From assembly GCA_014058105.1 (NCBI GenBank), contig JACGCM010002082.1:2294001-2358000 (forward strand): a stretch of DNA of 64,000 nt, in the 5' to 3' direction. This DNA comes from Kingdonia uniflora. Its lineage: Eukaryota > Streptophyta > Magnoliopsida > Ranunculales > Circaeasteraceae. The first letter of the stretch is position 1. Every line of letters begins with the position of its first letter. The notes under the pieces were generated by a model. It did no database searches and had not been told where the DNA came from. It worked only from the letters and a program-made list of their open reading frames with translations. The position numbers were made by a program, and so were the translations under genes. Positions 11,626-22,989 of the stretch are shown here, piece after piece.

Positions 11626-12990
11626 CATTGTGATTGAGTCTGTTGATGAGTCCTTACCGATTAGGGAATCCTTCCCAGATGAACAGCTTATGACTGTAAA
11701 TTTAGTTCCTGAGTTACCTTGGTTTACAAATATTGCTAATTACTTAGCCACATATACCATTCCCGATCATTGGACTAAACCTGACAAAGATCATTTCTTT
11801 AATCAAGTAAAGTACTTCTTTTATGATGATCCATATTTGTTTAAGTATTGTACTGACCAAATCCTTAGGAGATGTGTTCCTCAGTCTGAGTATACCAACA
11901 TTTTATCATTTTGCCACACCCAAGCATGTGGAGGTCACTTTAGCTCTAAGATGACCGCGACAAAATTTTTGTAGTGCGATTTCATTGGCCTATCTTATTT
12001 CACGATGTGCATGCATTTTGCAAAGCATGCGAGGGATGCCAGAAAATGGGAGCCCTTTCTTGACAAAATATGATTCCCTTATACCCTATTTTAGTTATTG
12101 TACCTTTGGATGTTTAGGTCATTGATTTTATGGGCCCTTTTCCCAAGTCTTTTGGATATGAGTGCATCCTAGTTGGAGTGGACTATGTATCAAAATGGAT
12201 TGAAGCCATACCTTCGAGAACGAATAACAGTGTAGTTGCTTTTAATTTTTTAAAAGAAATATTTTTTCTCGATTTGGAATACCTAGAGCAATCATTAGTG
12301 ATGGGGGGTCACATTTTAACAACAAAATTTTTGTTGCCCTTCTTAAAAAGTATGGTGTAGCCCATAAGGTGGCAGCACCTTATCATCCGCAAACGAGTGG
12401 GCAAGTAGAAGTTTTTAATCGGGAGATCAAAAATATTCTCCAAAAGACGGTTAACCTAAATCGTAAAGATTGGTCTGTAAGATTAATTGATGCACTTTGG
12501 GCTTATTGTACTGCATATAAAACCCTGATTGGAATGTCACCTTACCGACTCATTTACGGTAAGGCATGCCATCTTCCTGTCGAACTTGAGCATAGAGCTT
12601 TTTGGGCAATAAAAATGCTTAACTTTGATACTTCAACGACTGGGTCCCACCGTAAGCTGCAACTCAATGAGTTGGATGAGCTCCGAAAAGATGCATATGA
12701 ATCCGCAAAGATATACAAAGAAAGAACCAAGGCTTTCCATGAAAAAATATCTTGCGAAAGACCTTTGAAGTGGATCAAAAAGTTTTATTGCATTCTTCAC
12801 ATCTTCAATTGTTTCCTAAAAAACTTCAATCCCGTTGGACCGGGTCATTCATTGTCAAAACTATTTTCCCACATGGAGCTATTGAAATTCTTGACCCTCG
12901 TACTAGTAACATTAATAAGGTAAATAGACAGAGACTTAAGCCATTTTACGAGTACTTTACGTGTTCGAGCGGGGATATGAATCTTTGTGA
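11626..12990 (+). pseudogene. Athila-like integrase
   Basis: An H2C2 zinc-binding region is seen as HTQACGGHFSSKMTATKFL near 11915-11971 and CKACEGCQKMGALS near 12015-12060. The catalytic core follows: [24 protein letters not shown] (12128-12199, first Asp), a frameshifted [12 protein letters not shown] stretch near 12290, and [20 protein letters not shown] with the catalytic Glu near 12390-12440. The C-terminal part ([30 protein letters not shown]) runs to about 12960. Broken by stops and two shifts. Confidence 0.85.
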
Positions 12991-14390
12991 TCCATCATAT
13001 GCAATATATGTATCTTTATTTCTACCCATAGTCTTATCTATTTTGGGGGTACCTACCATCGCCTGGCTGAAGGCGTTAAACTTAGCACTTGCGGAAGACA
13101 ACCCTTATCATGTTCAGGTAATATTTTTAGATTTTTTTATATTTTTCATTTTTGGCAACTGTGGGGACACATGCTGATTCAGTTTGAGGGTGGTGGAAAA
13201 TAATATTTTCATAACTTTTTCCAAGAAAAGTTATTATTCTAGGGCATTCTGGTATTGTAGACACATCTTTTGTATACTCTGATTTTTGGACATTCTTAGA
13301 ATCATAGAGTTGCACTTGGGATAAAATTATAAGGTTATGGTTTATTTTAAACCGTAAATTGTTAGTGCATTAAGAATTTTTAAGTTTTTGGTACTGCCAT
13401 CCTATTAGATGTGTTTCAGAAGAAAATCACCCTTATAATTGTACTTCACATAGTTATGTTATCAATGTTTTGTTAAAACTAGCTATCACCTTTTGATTAA
13501 TCAACAGTTTGTATTAGGAAGAATTTGTAACGAGAGAGACAATTACCTAGGAAAATTTCGTTTCTCATAAATTCATACTAAGGGTTCGAATGTATTTTTA
13601 AAAGTTATTGGCTCCATCACGAAGCTGACATACTTGGATTTAAAAAAAATACATTCACAATTCAAGGCCCCTCGCAAGATTTAGAGCTGAAAGATAATTT
13701 TTTTTACCAATCTCGAGGCAAGCCATGAATCAATGTAAAAGTAAGAGACCAAAAAAGAAAAAAGAGTCTCTACGAGTATAGTTGAGAACTATGTGAAGGA
13801 GGGAAAGTTGTAAGTATAAAATGAGCAAATGAAAACTCAAATGCAACATCTTACCTTGAAAAGTTTGTGTGGATATATATTTTCCCTGAAATATTAATAA
13901 AAGGGAGCGAACAAACTAGGGCATTTGTCGAGCAAACTTCTAGATTTCTTCCACCATACTCAAGATAAAGCCAAGGTTATTTTGAAGGATTATCAAACAC
14001 CTTGATTCCAGAAACTAAATTCACTACACAAAAGGATGAAATTCTGAAACTTGATATAATCTTATAATAGTAAAATTGACTTGATAAATTATAAATGTAT
14101 CTAATAGTTAACCCTTGTTTAAGTGTTATATCTTTGAGATGAATTTAATCCATTTTAGAGATAACAGGAGCAAATAAAATTAATAGTTGTTTATAATACC
14201 AGAACGTCTATGATAGAATTTTGTAGGTATATTCACTGAAAACCCTCACTAAACATAACTCGTCCTATAGGGGTAACCTATAGGTTGAAAGGCTTGTTGC
14301 ATACGCTAAATGCAATCATAAGAAACCACAAAAAAGTTTATTTTCTTTTATTTTGCTAAGGGACTAGCAATATGTTAGTTTGGGGGTATT
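12991..14390 (+). other. 3' region of the Athila-like element, no clear env
   Basis: 1.4 kb between integrase and 3' LTR. Athila elements often carry an env-like frame here. None is supported: frames are short and low in complexity. The end (TTGCTAAGGGACTAGCAA and TTTGGGGGTATT at about 14350-14390) is the conserved pre-LTR block with the polypurine tract. Confidence 0.6.
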
Positions 14391-14965
14391 TGATAGGCAT
14401 GCAAAATGCCCATTTTTGTCCTTAAATTTACATAATCTAGAACTTTATTTACTATTTTACTGGGTCTAATTAAAGTATGTTTTTTCTATTGCAGGTAAAA
14501 AGATATTTGTGACCAAACCCTTCTTAAAGCCCAATTCTTACAAGTTAAAGAGCTGCTGGATATGACTAGTTGTCAAGAGCTCCTGAAGATGACCTAGTGC
14601 CAAGAGTTGTTGGAAGACTTAGTAGTCAAGCCTTGCGAAAATATCTCCACAAAACAAGGAGTTGTTGAGAGAGAGTAAGACTTTTGTTAGGGGATAAATA
14701 GATAGAGGAGAAGAGGGGAAAGTTATCTTTTTCTCTCTAGGAACCACCGTAGCTTTATTTTATATTATTCCAGAGAGATTTGTATGATTCTTTTTAAATA
14801 TCTTAGAAAATCTATGAAATCAATTGTAAGTGCTTTTTCATCAATAAGTTCTTTATAATTTCTAATTACTAGATTTGATAATATGAATCCTGATTTGATC
14901 TTTGCATCCCTGAAGAACGACAACCCTAACCTATATTACAATACCCGATTTGATACGGTTTATCA
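14391..14965 (+). repeat. 3' LTR of the Athila-like element
   Basis: 575 bases, TGATAGGC...TTTATCA. Direct repeat of 4717-5280 with scattered substitutions and an 11-base longer stretch (about 14897-14909) absent from the 5' copy. Confidence 0.88.
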
Positions 14966-14970
14966 TATTT

Positions 14971-16625
14971 CACCACAGTCTTACTTGGGACATTGGTAGA
15001 GAGGTTGAGAAGGTCTAAAGTCTGGTGAATCTGCAAGGGCTTGGCAGAATTGAAGCAATTTCATATACACACTACAACGCAACATTGATTACAACTTTCG
15101 TTTAGCGTTGGCATTCAGAGACCATCAGTTTTCATTTTAAATGGGGAGAGATTACTATAACCTTGGAGGATGTGTGAAAATTAGTTGGTTTGAGAGTTAA
15201 CAGTGATATGACAGCTGTTCAGGGGATGTGGGGAGCAACTAATGTCAAGCAAGTCTTTTGAGATTGTTTGTTCCAAAACGATCAAGTTTACCTTGATCTG
15301 AAGGCTGGGGAGGCAGGGATATTTCTTTCACTGGTGAAGATGGTAGATTTCTTCGCCTACAAGCTTGGAAGAAGTCTGCACGACCCCGACGTAGCAAAGG
15401 CATCTTTTTTCTTTGAACCTATGAGATTGTCTTCTCGGGCAATTGCCAAAGCATACATGTTGTATGTTTTAGGATCTTTTCTTTTCCCTACCAAGAATGG
15501 GAGTGATGTGTCGGCAAAGTATCTTAATTTCTTTGAGAACAAGAATTTAGAGATTAGTTAGTCATGGGGAGCTACGACCTTGACACACCTGTATTACAGC
15601 TTAGGCTCTTCTTCGAGAGTGAATACTAAAGCTCTTGTATGTTGTACTACATTGTTAAAGGTGAGTTTATGCATCCATTTTTTGGCTTTGTTGATGGTCT
15701 GGGGCTTTCTTTACCTTGTCATTAAAGTTTTTTTAATTTTGACTGTCCTGGATATTCGAACACTTCCCGAAGCTGCCTGGAATTCCAAAACTTAATCATT
15801 CCCGTGCTCCTGAGTATTGTACGAGGTGGTCTTGTTCTAGGACGGCAACCGAAAGAACCGGTGAAGTAGCTTTAAAGATCTTTAGAGAAGCTCTCGATAA
15901 TTACAAGCTTGAGGATGTAAGTTCTCTTTAACTTTGTTGGATTAATTTCCTGTTACTTTTATAGTATTAATTTATCGATTGTGTGGAATGTCGACAATTG
16001 CGTAGTCATTTATTGTCTAACATATAGAATTTAGACAATTTCATAGTCATTTATTGTCGACAATTTTAAATACATTAATTGTTGATTATTAAAAGAATCG
16101 ACAATTTATAGTAATTTATTGTCGATTATATGGAGAATTGACAATAAACATGGTAAGTAATTGTCGATTATATGGAGAATTGACAATTTTTGCTTACTCG
16201 GTGAAAATCTATTTCAATTTATTTGCATTACAAATATATATTTCTTTCGTGTTCTAGGTTGTTTGGGACCCGTACTTAGAGAAGAGAAAAGGCAAACATA
16301 TATTCAAAAAAGTCGTTAGTTTTACCGATTTCTTTTATAGTCCTAAACACATCGAGCCGTACTATCCTGACAGAATACAACGACAGTTCAACCGTAGGCA
16401 ACTTGTGCTTAGGGATCCCATTTGTCTCAAGAAGAGTAGTTTTTGTTTTGCTACTGAATCGTGCGCATACAAACCGAAGAATAATTGGGATGATCTATTC
16501 TCTGGAGGGAAATTGAGGGAATCTTTAATCGAGACGAGGAGGGAAAAGTACACGATGGAATCCCCGTCTGTGGTGAAGAATACTTTGAATGGTTTTATTC
16601 ACCATACTTTGCTCAATTGTTGTTA
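14971..16625 (+). pseudogene. PMD gene of the MULE, plant mobile domain core exons
   Basis: The plus-strand gene resumes after the Athila insertion. Residues THYNATLITTFV-RWHSETISFHFKWGEITITLEDV match the PMD core, but with several shifts and stops (15050-15260). Frame 15268-15660 is well preserved (AKAYMLYVLGSFLFP, SWGATTLTHLYYSLG), to a donor at 15661. WIFEHFPKLPGIPKL follows at about 15750, ending at a GTAAGT donor (15917). The last part after the acceptor at 16257 (VVWDPYLEKRKGKHIFKKV, HIEPYYPDRIQRQF) is the typical PMD C-terminal block (E-P-Y-x-P-x-R-V-x-R-Q-F). The order and residues make PMD identity firm; enzymatic activity is not expected. Confidence 0.82.
15917..16257. repeat. TTGTCGA motif array B, in a PMD-gene intron
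   Basis: Intron bounded by GTAAGT (15917) and TTCTAG (ends 16257). Between about 15975 and 16190 it holds repeated GTCGACAAT, ATTGTCGAT and ATTGACAA pairs, including a 35-base near-duplicate around TTGTCGATTATATGGAGAA (about 16118-16190). Confidence 0.75.
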
Positions 16626-17790
16626 ATCTTGATGAAAATAATGATGGGAGGATATTGGGCGATGAGGGTGGCGTTGATGTTGGTGTTGGGTGGTGGTGTT
16701 TTGTACCGTGATGATGTAAGTATTGTTGTTATAGTGTTTGGCCCTTAAAGTAGTATATTTGTTCCTTCTTCTAATATTGGTTTTTACTCTTTTACAGGTT
16801 GAAGGGCCAAAATAAAGACTGGAAGCAGAAGTACGACGAGTTAAGCGCAAAATATAAATAAGCGCAGAGGAAGTTGAGTGAGATAGTTAGGAATGTAAGT
16901 TGATTTATACATGTGTCATTGGACCAGACCTTCTATAGTAATGTACATTGAATCAGCAGTATATTTTTTGTTAGAGGAGACTTTTAATGTCAGTGAATTT
17001 TTTTTATTATCTACCATCCCTTTTAAATATTGTCAATTTTTTTTTATAAATGACTACCTATTACTAATATTGTCTGTCATGTATTTTAAATATTCTCGAA
17101 TTGTTTGATTTCGACATATTATTGTCGACAATTGTTGAAATCGACAATATTGTCTATCATGCCCTCTAAAGATTGTCAACTTTTTTCGATTTCGACAATT
17201 TATTGTCGATAATTGTGATAATCGACAATATTGTCTCGATTTAATTGACCAAATTACAAAATTTTCAAAAGATATGAATACAGACAATTTTATTGTCGCA
17301 TCAAATGTTCGTCGACAAATTTATTGTCGGCTCTAGTGGGTCGTCAACAATTTATTGTCAACTTATATTGTACTTGACAATTTATTATCCACTCCCGTCT
17401 CTGAGTAGGTCTTTTGTACTTTGATTTTGTGTGTTTATGTATATGTATAAACCCATGTTTGATAGGTGAAGGCTACTCATAACAGGTGGTACGCCAAATA
17501 TATTTACGAAACCAACAGACTTGTAAGTTGTCATGTGACTTCTAATTTTATTTTTACCATATATTAATGATGTCTCTCAAAATGTGCCCTATACTATACA
17601 GGAAACCAAACTGACGATATCCGAAGAGATGAGATTCAATTTTCAAACTGACAATGATGAGTGGGTGTGTGTACCTTTGTCATCCTATGCTTGTAGTTTG
17701 GTTTTAAATTACTTTATTTTAATTTTTAACTACACTATCGTGGCTGTGTTTGCTATACAGGGAGTGTGATGCCTGACACTAAAAGGTGCC
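16626..17790 (+). pseudogene. Coiled-coil linker exons of the MULE PMD-OTU gene
   Basis: Short exon-like pieces with good splice borders: 16798-16894 (after TTTTACAG, before GTAAGT; residues NKDWKQKYDELSAKY and QRKLSEIVRN, a probable coiled coil), 17466-17522 (after GATAG, before GTAAG; THNRWYAKYIYETNRL) and about 17602-17664 (LTISEEMRFNFQTDNDEW). They are likely the linker between PMD and OTU-like parts of one gene, which is inference from strand and order. Stops occur, for example the TAA at 16857-16859. Confidence 0.5.
17105..17400. repeat. TTGTCGA motif array C, in a linker intron
   Basis: Within the intron 16895-17465. Many TTGTCGACAA, TCGACAATATTGTC and TTGTCGATAATTG pairs between 17110 and 17390, as nearly perfect small palindromes. 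Confidence 0.8.
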
Positions 17791-17939
17791 ATTGAAGGAC
17801 GGGAATTTTAATTTCAAGATCGTGATGACCCGACATGGGAAGAACTAGGTCTGCTGTTCACTAAACTTTTAATTATTGCTCAAGAGGGACCAAAAGGGGA
17901 ATATCAAGATGACTTGATCTTACCAGGGGGGAGTATAAC

Positions 17940-18430
17940 GAGATGATATTGATTCAAGGTTGAAGAAGATTGATCATAAGACCAAGCTAAAACAGACTTT
18001 GTTTCAACCATTTAATTGGTTCCAATTGGATATACACGATGTTGAAAGGGATGGGAACACAGTGTTTAGGTTTGTTGCGACATATGCGTATCAAAGCCAA
18101 TTGAAGTTCTTGAATGTGAAGCAGTCCTTATGTACCTTGATGACCAAGAAACCTTCTTATTGGAAGAGTGTGTTAAGTCAGACGTTGGATGTAGCTTACA
18201 ATGATTTGGGGGAGAGAAGGTATGATACTTTGCTACGAGCCTTTAACTTTAATGGTATGTTCGTGGAATATTTGTGTATGGGCCATTTGTTGGCAACTGA
18301 AACGGCCATCAGGGCAACCGTTACACGTGGTACCTTACGGCAAGAACATCTTTTCCCTTCACCATTGCCTTGGCCCAGTTCATGAGACTAGCCACACGCT
18401 CCCGTGGATTCATAATCACAGACTACAGGT
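17940..18430 (+). pseudogene. OTU-like cysteine protease domain of the MULE, catalytic Cys lost
   Basis: The frame 17960-18385 reads FNWFQLDIHDVERDGNTVFRFVATYAY, which matches the start of OTU domains encoded by plant MULEs (D-V-x-x-D-G-N-C-x-F-R). The catalytic Cys position is ACA, Thr, at 18059-18061. Further on, VKQSLCTLMTKKPSYW and MGHLLATETAIRATV fit the later part of that family (G-H-L-I-A-T-x-Y-N). The end (ETSHTLPWI) is only in another frame after about 18350. OTU proteases remove ubiquitin or SUMO-like modifiers in other systems. Here the missing Cys and shift mean no activity. Confidence 0.6.
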
Positions 18431-19122
18431 GACAATGGTACAGATAGTCTTCCCTCTGTACTTTTGCCTCTGCCTCTCTCAAATCTGGATAATGTACCTT
18501 AAACGACGATAGTGTCAGACCCTCGATAGTCTTCAAACTAAAGTATCGCTCCCTCAACTCCTAATACTTCTCTCGCACACGGCATAGAAATGCATCCTCA
18601 CAAGCTTGAGCCATAGTTTTAGCCATCTTACCAAAGAAACAAGAAACAATAACCTCCTCAAGCAACACAATCAGTATTTGTACATGGGGCATTTAAAATT
18701 GTATCAATATCAGTGCAGTGTTCAACTCATGCTCCCTCCATCTTACTTAATGTATGTAATGTCGCTAAAAATGAAAACTTAAGTGCAACAATAAAAGTCC
18801 CAATAATATAGACTAATCTGCAAGCATACGAAGCAGTTCAACAACTCTTTATACCATCGTCGTCTGATTGTACCTCTCTTCCATCATTTGTGGCATCCCC
18901 TACGTATGTAACAAGGCAAATAAATTAGTAACATTCAGCATATGTTATCGTAGAAGTTGTTGGGAAGTACTTATTTGTCGTAATTGGGTACTCACCAGCT
19001 TCTACTTTTTAAAACAATAATTTCAATTGTGGGCAAGTTCATTTGTCATGGCTGCCAAAGACTACACACACTTTACATGTCCTCTTCCTCTTTTCCACAG
19101 CTATCTCCATTCTGCCTTTCCA
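18431..19122. other. Non-coding spacer between the convergent MULE genes
   Basis: About 700 bases between the end of the plus-strand PMD-OTU gene and the end of the minus-strand transposase. A short minus-strand stretch at 18540-18640 might be leftover coding sequence, but no frame is supported. Confidence 0.4.
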
Positions 19123-21656
19123 TCAGCCACCTTTCTTGTGATTATCTTTTGCACGACCTTTGGTTTGTGCCACAAGAGAATCCAAAATAGGAGCTGAAGA
19201 CATCACTGTCTTAGTTAATGGAGTTGACATTGAAGGCTCAGACCCTGAGAGTTGAGTAGGAAATGCATCGTATACATCTAGGTGTAACTCAAGCTCGTCT
19301 AGCATTGAAATTGCAAATTCAAAGTTTGTTTTATTCTTTGATGTTCTTTTAAAAATGTTTGCTGTACGAAGTGAAAGGTGGCTATGGTGCAACGGTTTCC
19401 TCAAGTTCTTTCCATCTAAGAAACTCTCTTCGTACGATCGGGAATATTTGTTTGCACCAATCTTCCACCTTGGTTGAATGAATGCATCTGGAATTTGAAA
19501 AACATCATATTTGGAGAAAACCTTGAAGAGATGACGACATGGCAGACCTACATATTCAAACAACTTACATTCACAATGGTCTGTCAGGCTGGCCAAGTCT
19601 ATCTTCAGCTCAAAACTTTTAGGCGGTCCGCTATGTGACTTCACAAGTAATTCTTGAACATTACCGTCTATGCTCTTTTCTATTGCTATAAACCGAACAG
19701 TTTGATTGAATTGGTCATCAACTTTATGGAAAATCTGCCTTGTATAAATCTTTGATGCATGTTTTAGTAGAGCCTTATGAGGTTCGACTTATTGATATCT
19801 ATGTTGGGATTGGAAGTCCTCTTCCTTCTCTATTTCAAATGTCTTTAATAGAGTTGTTGCATATTTTGTCATGAAATTGTACAGACCAGTTGATGGAAGC
19901 AGCCAACCATTGAAGAAATTATTTGTTGACTCGCTTTAGCCAGTAGTACTCATGCCAGTATAGAAAGTACCTCTATTCTACAAAGGTATCCATCTTTCTC
20001 TTATATTAAATATCCCTTGCATCCAATTGTTGTCATCAAGATTATGTTTCTTCATAAGCTCATTCCACCTTCTATCGAACTCTACAGGATCATATGTGTT
20101 GTGGATAATTGAATCTATATTAGTTTTGAATTTAGATGGATCTCGATAAACATGACCAATGTTTTCAGGGAACTTGTGTATGATGTGCCATAGGCAGAAC
20201 CGATATTTAGTGTTTGGGAACACCTGCGAGAAAATATAGATATTATAAAACATAGATTCTTGAGTACAGAATCAGTAGACAATTAATCGACATTATTGTC
20301 GATTTCACAATTAATCAACATTATGTCAGCTATAATTGTCGACTTCAGGACTTTCGACAGTATTAATTGTAGATTTCAGGACTTTCGACAGTATAAATTT
20401 TTGACTTCATGACTTTCGACAGTATCAATTGTTGACTTTGTCACTTTCAACATTTAAATTGCCGAGTTGGTGATTTTTAACAAAATAAATTGTCAACTTT
20501 ATGGATTTCAACAATTATGTCAACTATAATTGCCGACACAGGGACTTCTCGATAATTATAACAACAACTTAGACACAAACCACATTTACATGACAATTTA
20601 TGAAATAATAACACTGAAACTAACCTTGGGGATGACGACACCCATTGTAGTATCTTGGTAAGTGATAATAGCCGTCAGGTGTTTATTGCTCATCGCCTTT
20701 AGCCATGTATGGAATAACCAATTAAAGGTGGTATCTTGCTCATTCCTTAACAAAGCACATCCGAGTTAGATTGTTTTGTAGTGGTTGTTTATTTCCATGA
20801 ATAGAGCAAATTGCATCTTATAAACGTTTGTTCTATATGTGATATCAAAAGTCACCACATCCCCAAAAGCCCCATATACCATTCAGGATCGCCCATCTAT
20901 CTAAAAAAAATTAAGTGCTCTGTCATCATCATCGAGCTAAATGTCAAAGTAGAATATAGGATCTTTGAGTTACTTTTTCTTGAACCAATCCAATGTAGCA
21001 TGCGCATTACCACTCGATAGTCATTCCTTGTTAACCTTGGCTTTGTGGTTATAACAATCATGTTTGTTGAAGCTGTTGTTTGGAAATAGAGCAGACACCT
21101 TGCTTACTGAGATGTTGTGCAGCTCAAAAGTCTCAGTTAAGTTTTTTGCAGCTTCAGGAAAGAAACGATTAATCTTCATATGATGGTGGTTGCGAGGTGA
21201 AACAAGCTTGTGGTTATGCACATATGAGAAACTAGTAACAACAAATTTACCAAGTTTTTCTCTCCAATTAATGTTCAAAGTAGCCTTACACCCGCATTAG
21301 TAAGAAGAACGCTTCTTCTCATCTTGTTCACTTGTATCAGAAGTTTTATTTTTCTTCGACAAGTCGTTGCTCAAACAAGTAAATGTTACTCATTCTATCT
21401 CCTTAGATTTTGGTTATTTTTTAGAGTTGCGCTTCTTTGTGGAGAACCCTTGCTTCCTTCCATATTGTTCATAAAAGGAACTTGCATCATCCATTATATC
21501 AAAAGTTTACCCTTCATATGGCGTCTCCACTAACAAAGAATTAATGGTACAATCAGGTATTCCAGAATACACACCCGACGTACGTTCTTTGGCAGCCCTT
21601 GGTGGTGATTCATCTCTAATTACCTTTGACCACTCTGGTTTAACAAAATCTTCCAT
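19123..21656 (-). pseudogene. FAR1-type Mutator transposase
   Basis: Read on minus from ATG at 21654-21656. An N-terminal FAR1 DNA-binding zinc domain: FYEQYGRKQGFSTKKRNSKK, then GCKATLNINWREKLGKFVV, FSYVHNHKLVSP (21180-21500). The MULE catalytic domain follows: YGAFGDVVTFDITYRTNVYK and WLFHTWLKAMSNKHLTAII (20640-20880). An intron 20224-20634 (donor GTTAGT, acceptor CGCAG) comes next, then VFPNTKYRFCLWHIIHKFP. A SWIM zinc finger (C-E-C-x14-C-R-H) is at about 19540-19590. The C-terminal tail ends KDNHKKGG at the TGA 19123-19125. About 700 residues, normal for the family. Stops near 21510, 21460, 21300, 20760 and 19790 inactivate it. It should cut and join the MULE ends. Confidence 0.88.
20276..20560. 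repeat. TTGTCGA motif array D, in the transposase intron
   Basis: Intron 20224-20634 of the transposase. ATCGACATTATTGTCGATTT starts the array. A 31-base unit around GACTTTCGACAGTAT then repeats about three times at 20350-20445, with more degenerate AATTGTCGACTT copies up to 20555. Confidence 0.75.
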
Positions 21657-22215
21657 ATTATTATCCTGTCATATATGAAAAATTATTGGATACAATCTCA
21701 TTAATCAAATACATCCATACAGTTAGATGAACATATGAAATCAAAAGTAATAGACAAGTAACCACAAATGCAAAATAAAAAAAATACCATTTTTCATAAC
21801 AAAAACTTTGATTACATAAGAATTTATGGGTCACAGTTGTATATCATGTATGTCATTAGATGGTTCAAAACATACATTACACTAACATGTTAACCCCCAG
21901 TTTACTAAGTACAATCTACATGTCCCCTATCCCAAACATATTCCCTCCAATCAGATTCTTTGGAAAATGACTCCCGGCAGGTTTCTAGCTCCTCTACAAA
22001 TCTATGTGTGCTTGCCGTTCTCGTTCTGCAACTTCCAATATTTCCATATGTAATACTACTTGAGACCAAAATACTTGATCAACCTCTTCATTAGGGGTGG
22101 GAGACTAGGGGAATTACTTCATTATCGTAGCCATCATGTTCCATGCCAAAACCCCCATTGAATAAATTATACACCCATTGAATAAACCCCATATTTGTAA
22201 TATAAATAGGTTTCA
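21657..22215. other. Upstream region of the transposase gene
   Basis: AT-rich sequence upstream of the minus-strand start, presumably leader, promoter or introns. No motif or exon can be fixed. Confidence 0.35.
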
Positions 22216-22219
22216 CTGA

Positions 22220-22525
22220 GTTATATTGTCGACAATCCCATAGGTCGACAATATTTTATCGATTTATGATGTTTTCGACAATATTTTGTCGATTTGTAAT
22301 ATTTTCGACAATATATTGTCAATTTATGATGTCTTCGACATTTGTCGATGGATTGGTTTTACGACAATTTACTCATAAATTATTGTTGACTTATTCAACT
22401 AAGTCAATTTCGGCAATTAAATAATGTAAATTTGTCGATTGTTGTGGTGTACGACACTACTAAATTGTCACATGGCCAAATTTAGATAATAACATGTCGA
22501 TTACGTAGTGTACGACAATTGTTAA
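22220..22525. repeat. TTGTCGA motif array E, near the right end
   Basis: Between the transposase start and the right inverted repeat. ATTGTCGACAAT, GGTCGACAATATTTTATCGAT, and repeats of TTTTCGACAATATTTTGTCGAT every 28-30 bases at 22265-22345, then looser copies. Position mirrors array A at the left end. Confidence 0.8.
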
Positions 22526-22724
22526 ATCTACAAAGAAGAATTTTGCACACCACTAACCTGTTCGCCATAGGTTTTGGGTGTAGATGTTGGGATGTCATCC
22601 ACTGACCTATTAAATCAAGCAAAATCAATACCCAAATTACATCTATAGCACAATTCCAATATCACTTCCTAAAAATATAGTTTCCCAACAAGAAGATAGA
22701 CTGAGAAAGATTTGTACCTTAACT

Positions 22725-22900
22725 GGAGGGAGAGAGAGAGAGAGAGTGAATGAGTGGGGGATTGAGAGAGAGAGAGAGAGAGAGAGCAAAATTTAAATTT
22801 TGGAGTGAGAGAGAGAGAAAGACTGAGTGATTGAGTGGAGCGAGTGAGTGACTGAGATGCCACATAGACAAGAAGAGAGTGAGTGAGTTGTGAGTGAGTT
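22725..22900. repeat. GA-rich subterminal region, right
   Basis: GAGAGAGAG and GAGTGAGTGAGT simple sequence, the inverted counterpart of 3275-3480. Confidence 0.6.
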
Positions 22901-22980
22901 GGCAAGAGAGTGCGAGTATGTGGTCAAGAGAGAGTGTAGGGAAAGTGTAGCAAGAAGAGAGTGTAGGGGAATCCTCTCTC
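22900..22980. repeat. MULE right terminal inverted repeat
   Basis: Ends with GGGGAATCCTCTCTC. Read inwards it repeats the left end over about 70 bases: GAGAGAGGATTCCCCTACAC, GCTACAC and CTACACTCTCTCTTGACC. Confidence 0.8.
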
Positions 22981-22989
22981 CTACATTGG
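22981..22989. repeat. Mutator element target-site duplication, right copy
   Basis: CTACATTGG, identical to 3113-3121, directly after the right inverted repeat. Confidence 0.85.

Larger units (their letters stand above)
4717..14965 (+). mobile_element. Athila-like Ty3/gypsy LTR retrotransposon, degenerate
   Basis: Two direct LTRs (4717-5280 and 14391-14965) both start TGATAGGCATG and end TTTATCA. The 5' LTR is followed by a primer-binding site of the tRNA-Asp type used by Athila/Tat elements. In order follow a long leader, gag with a CCHC knuckle, aspartic protease, reverse transcriptase, RNase H and integrase, then a 1.4-kb 3' region and a G-rich polypurine tract (TTTGGGGGTATT) before the 3' LTR. 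Flanks are TGTTT (4712-4716) and TATTT (14966-14970), probably one decayed 5-base duplication. The LTRs differ at roughly one site in ten by eye, so the insertion is old. Every coding domain is interrupted by stops. Confidence 0.9.
3122..22980. mobile_element. Giant Mutator-like element (MULE) with FAR1-type transposase and PMD-OTU gene
   Basis: The two ends are inverted copies: left GGGAGAGGATTCCCC, right (read inwards) GAGAGAGGATTCCCC, each followed by CTACAC-rich and CTCACTC-rich sequence. Nine-base direct duplications CTACATTGG flank the element. Inside are a FAR1-type MULE transposase gene on minus (19123-21656) and a plus-strand gene with plant mobile domain, coiled-coil and OTU-like exons (4099-18430). 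An Athila-like retrotransposon of 10.2 kb interrupts the latter, so the MULE itself is about 9.6 kb. Five arrays of a TTGTCGA motif lie in its non-coding parts. Stops and frameshifts in both genes show it is no longer autonomous. MULEs carrying extra genes such as ULP1 or OTU proteases are known in plants. Confidence 0.88.

Noticed and set aside
13180..14390. env-like gene of the Athila-like element
   Set aside because: Looked for after the integrase; all frames are short and no membrane or coiled-coil pattern is convincing.
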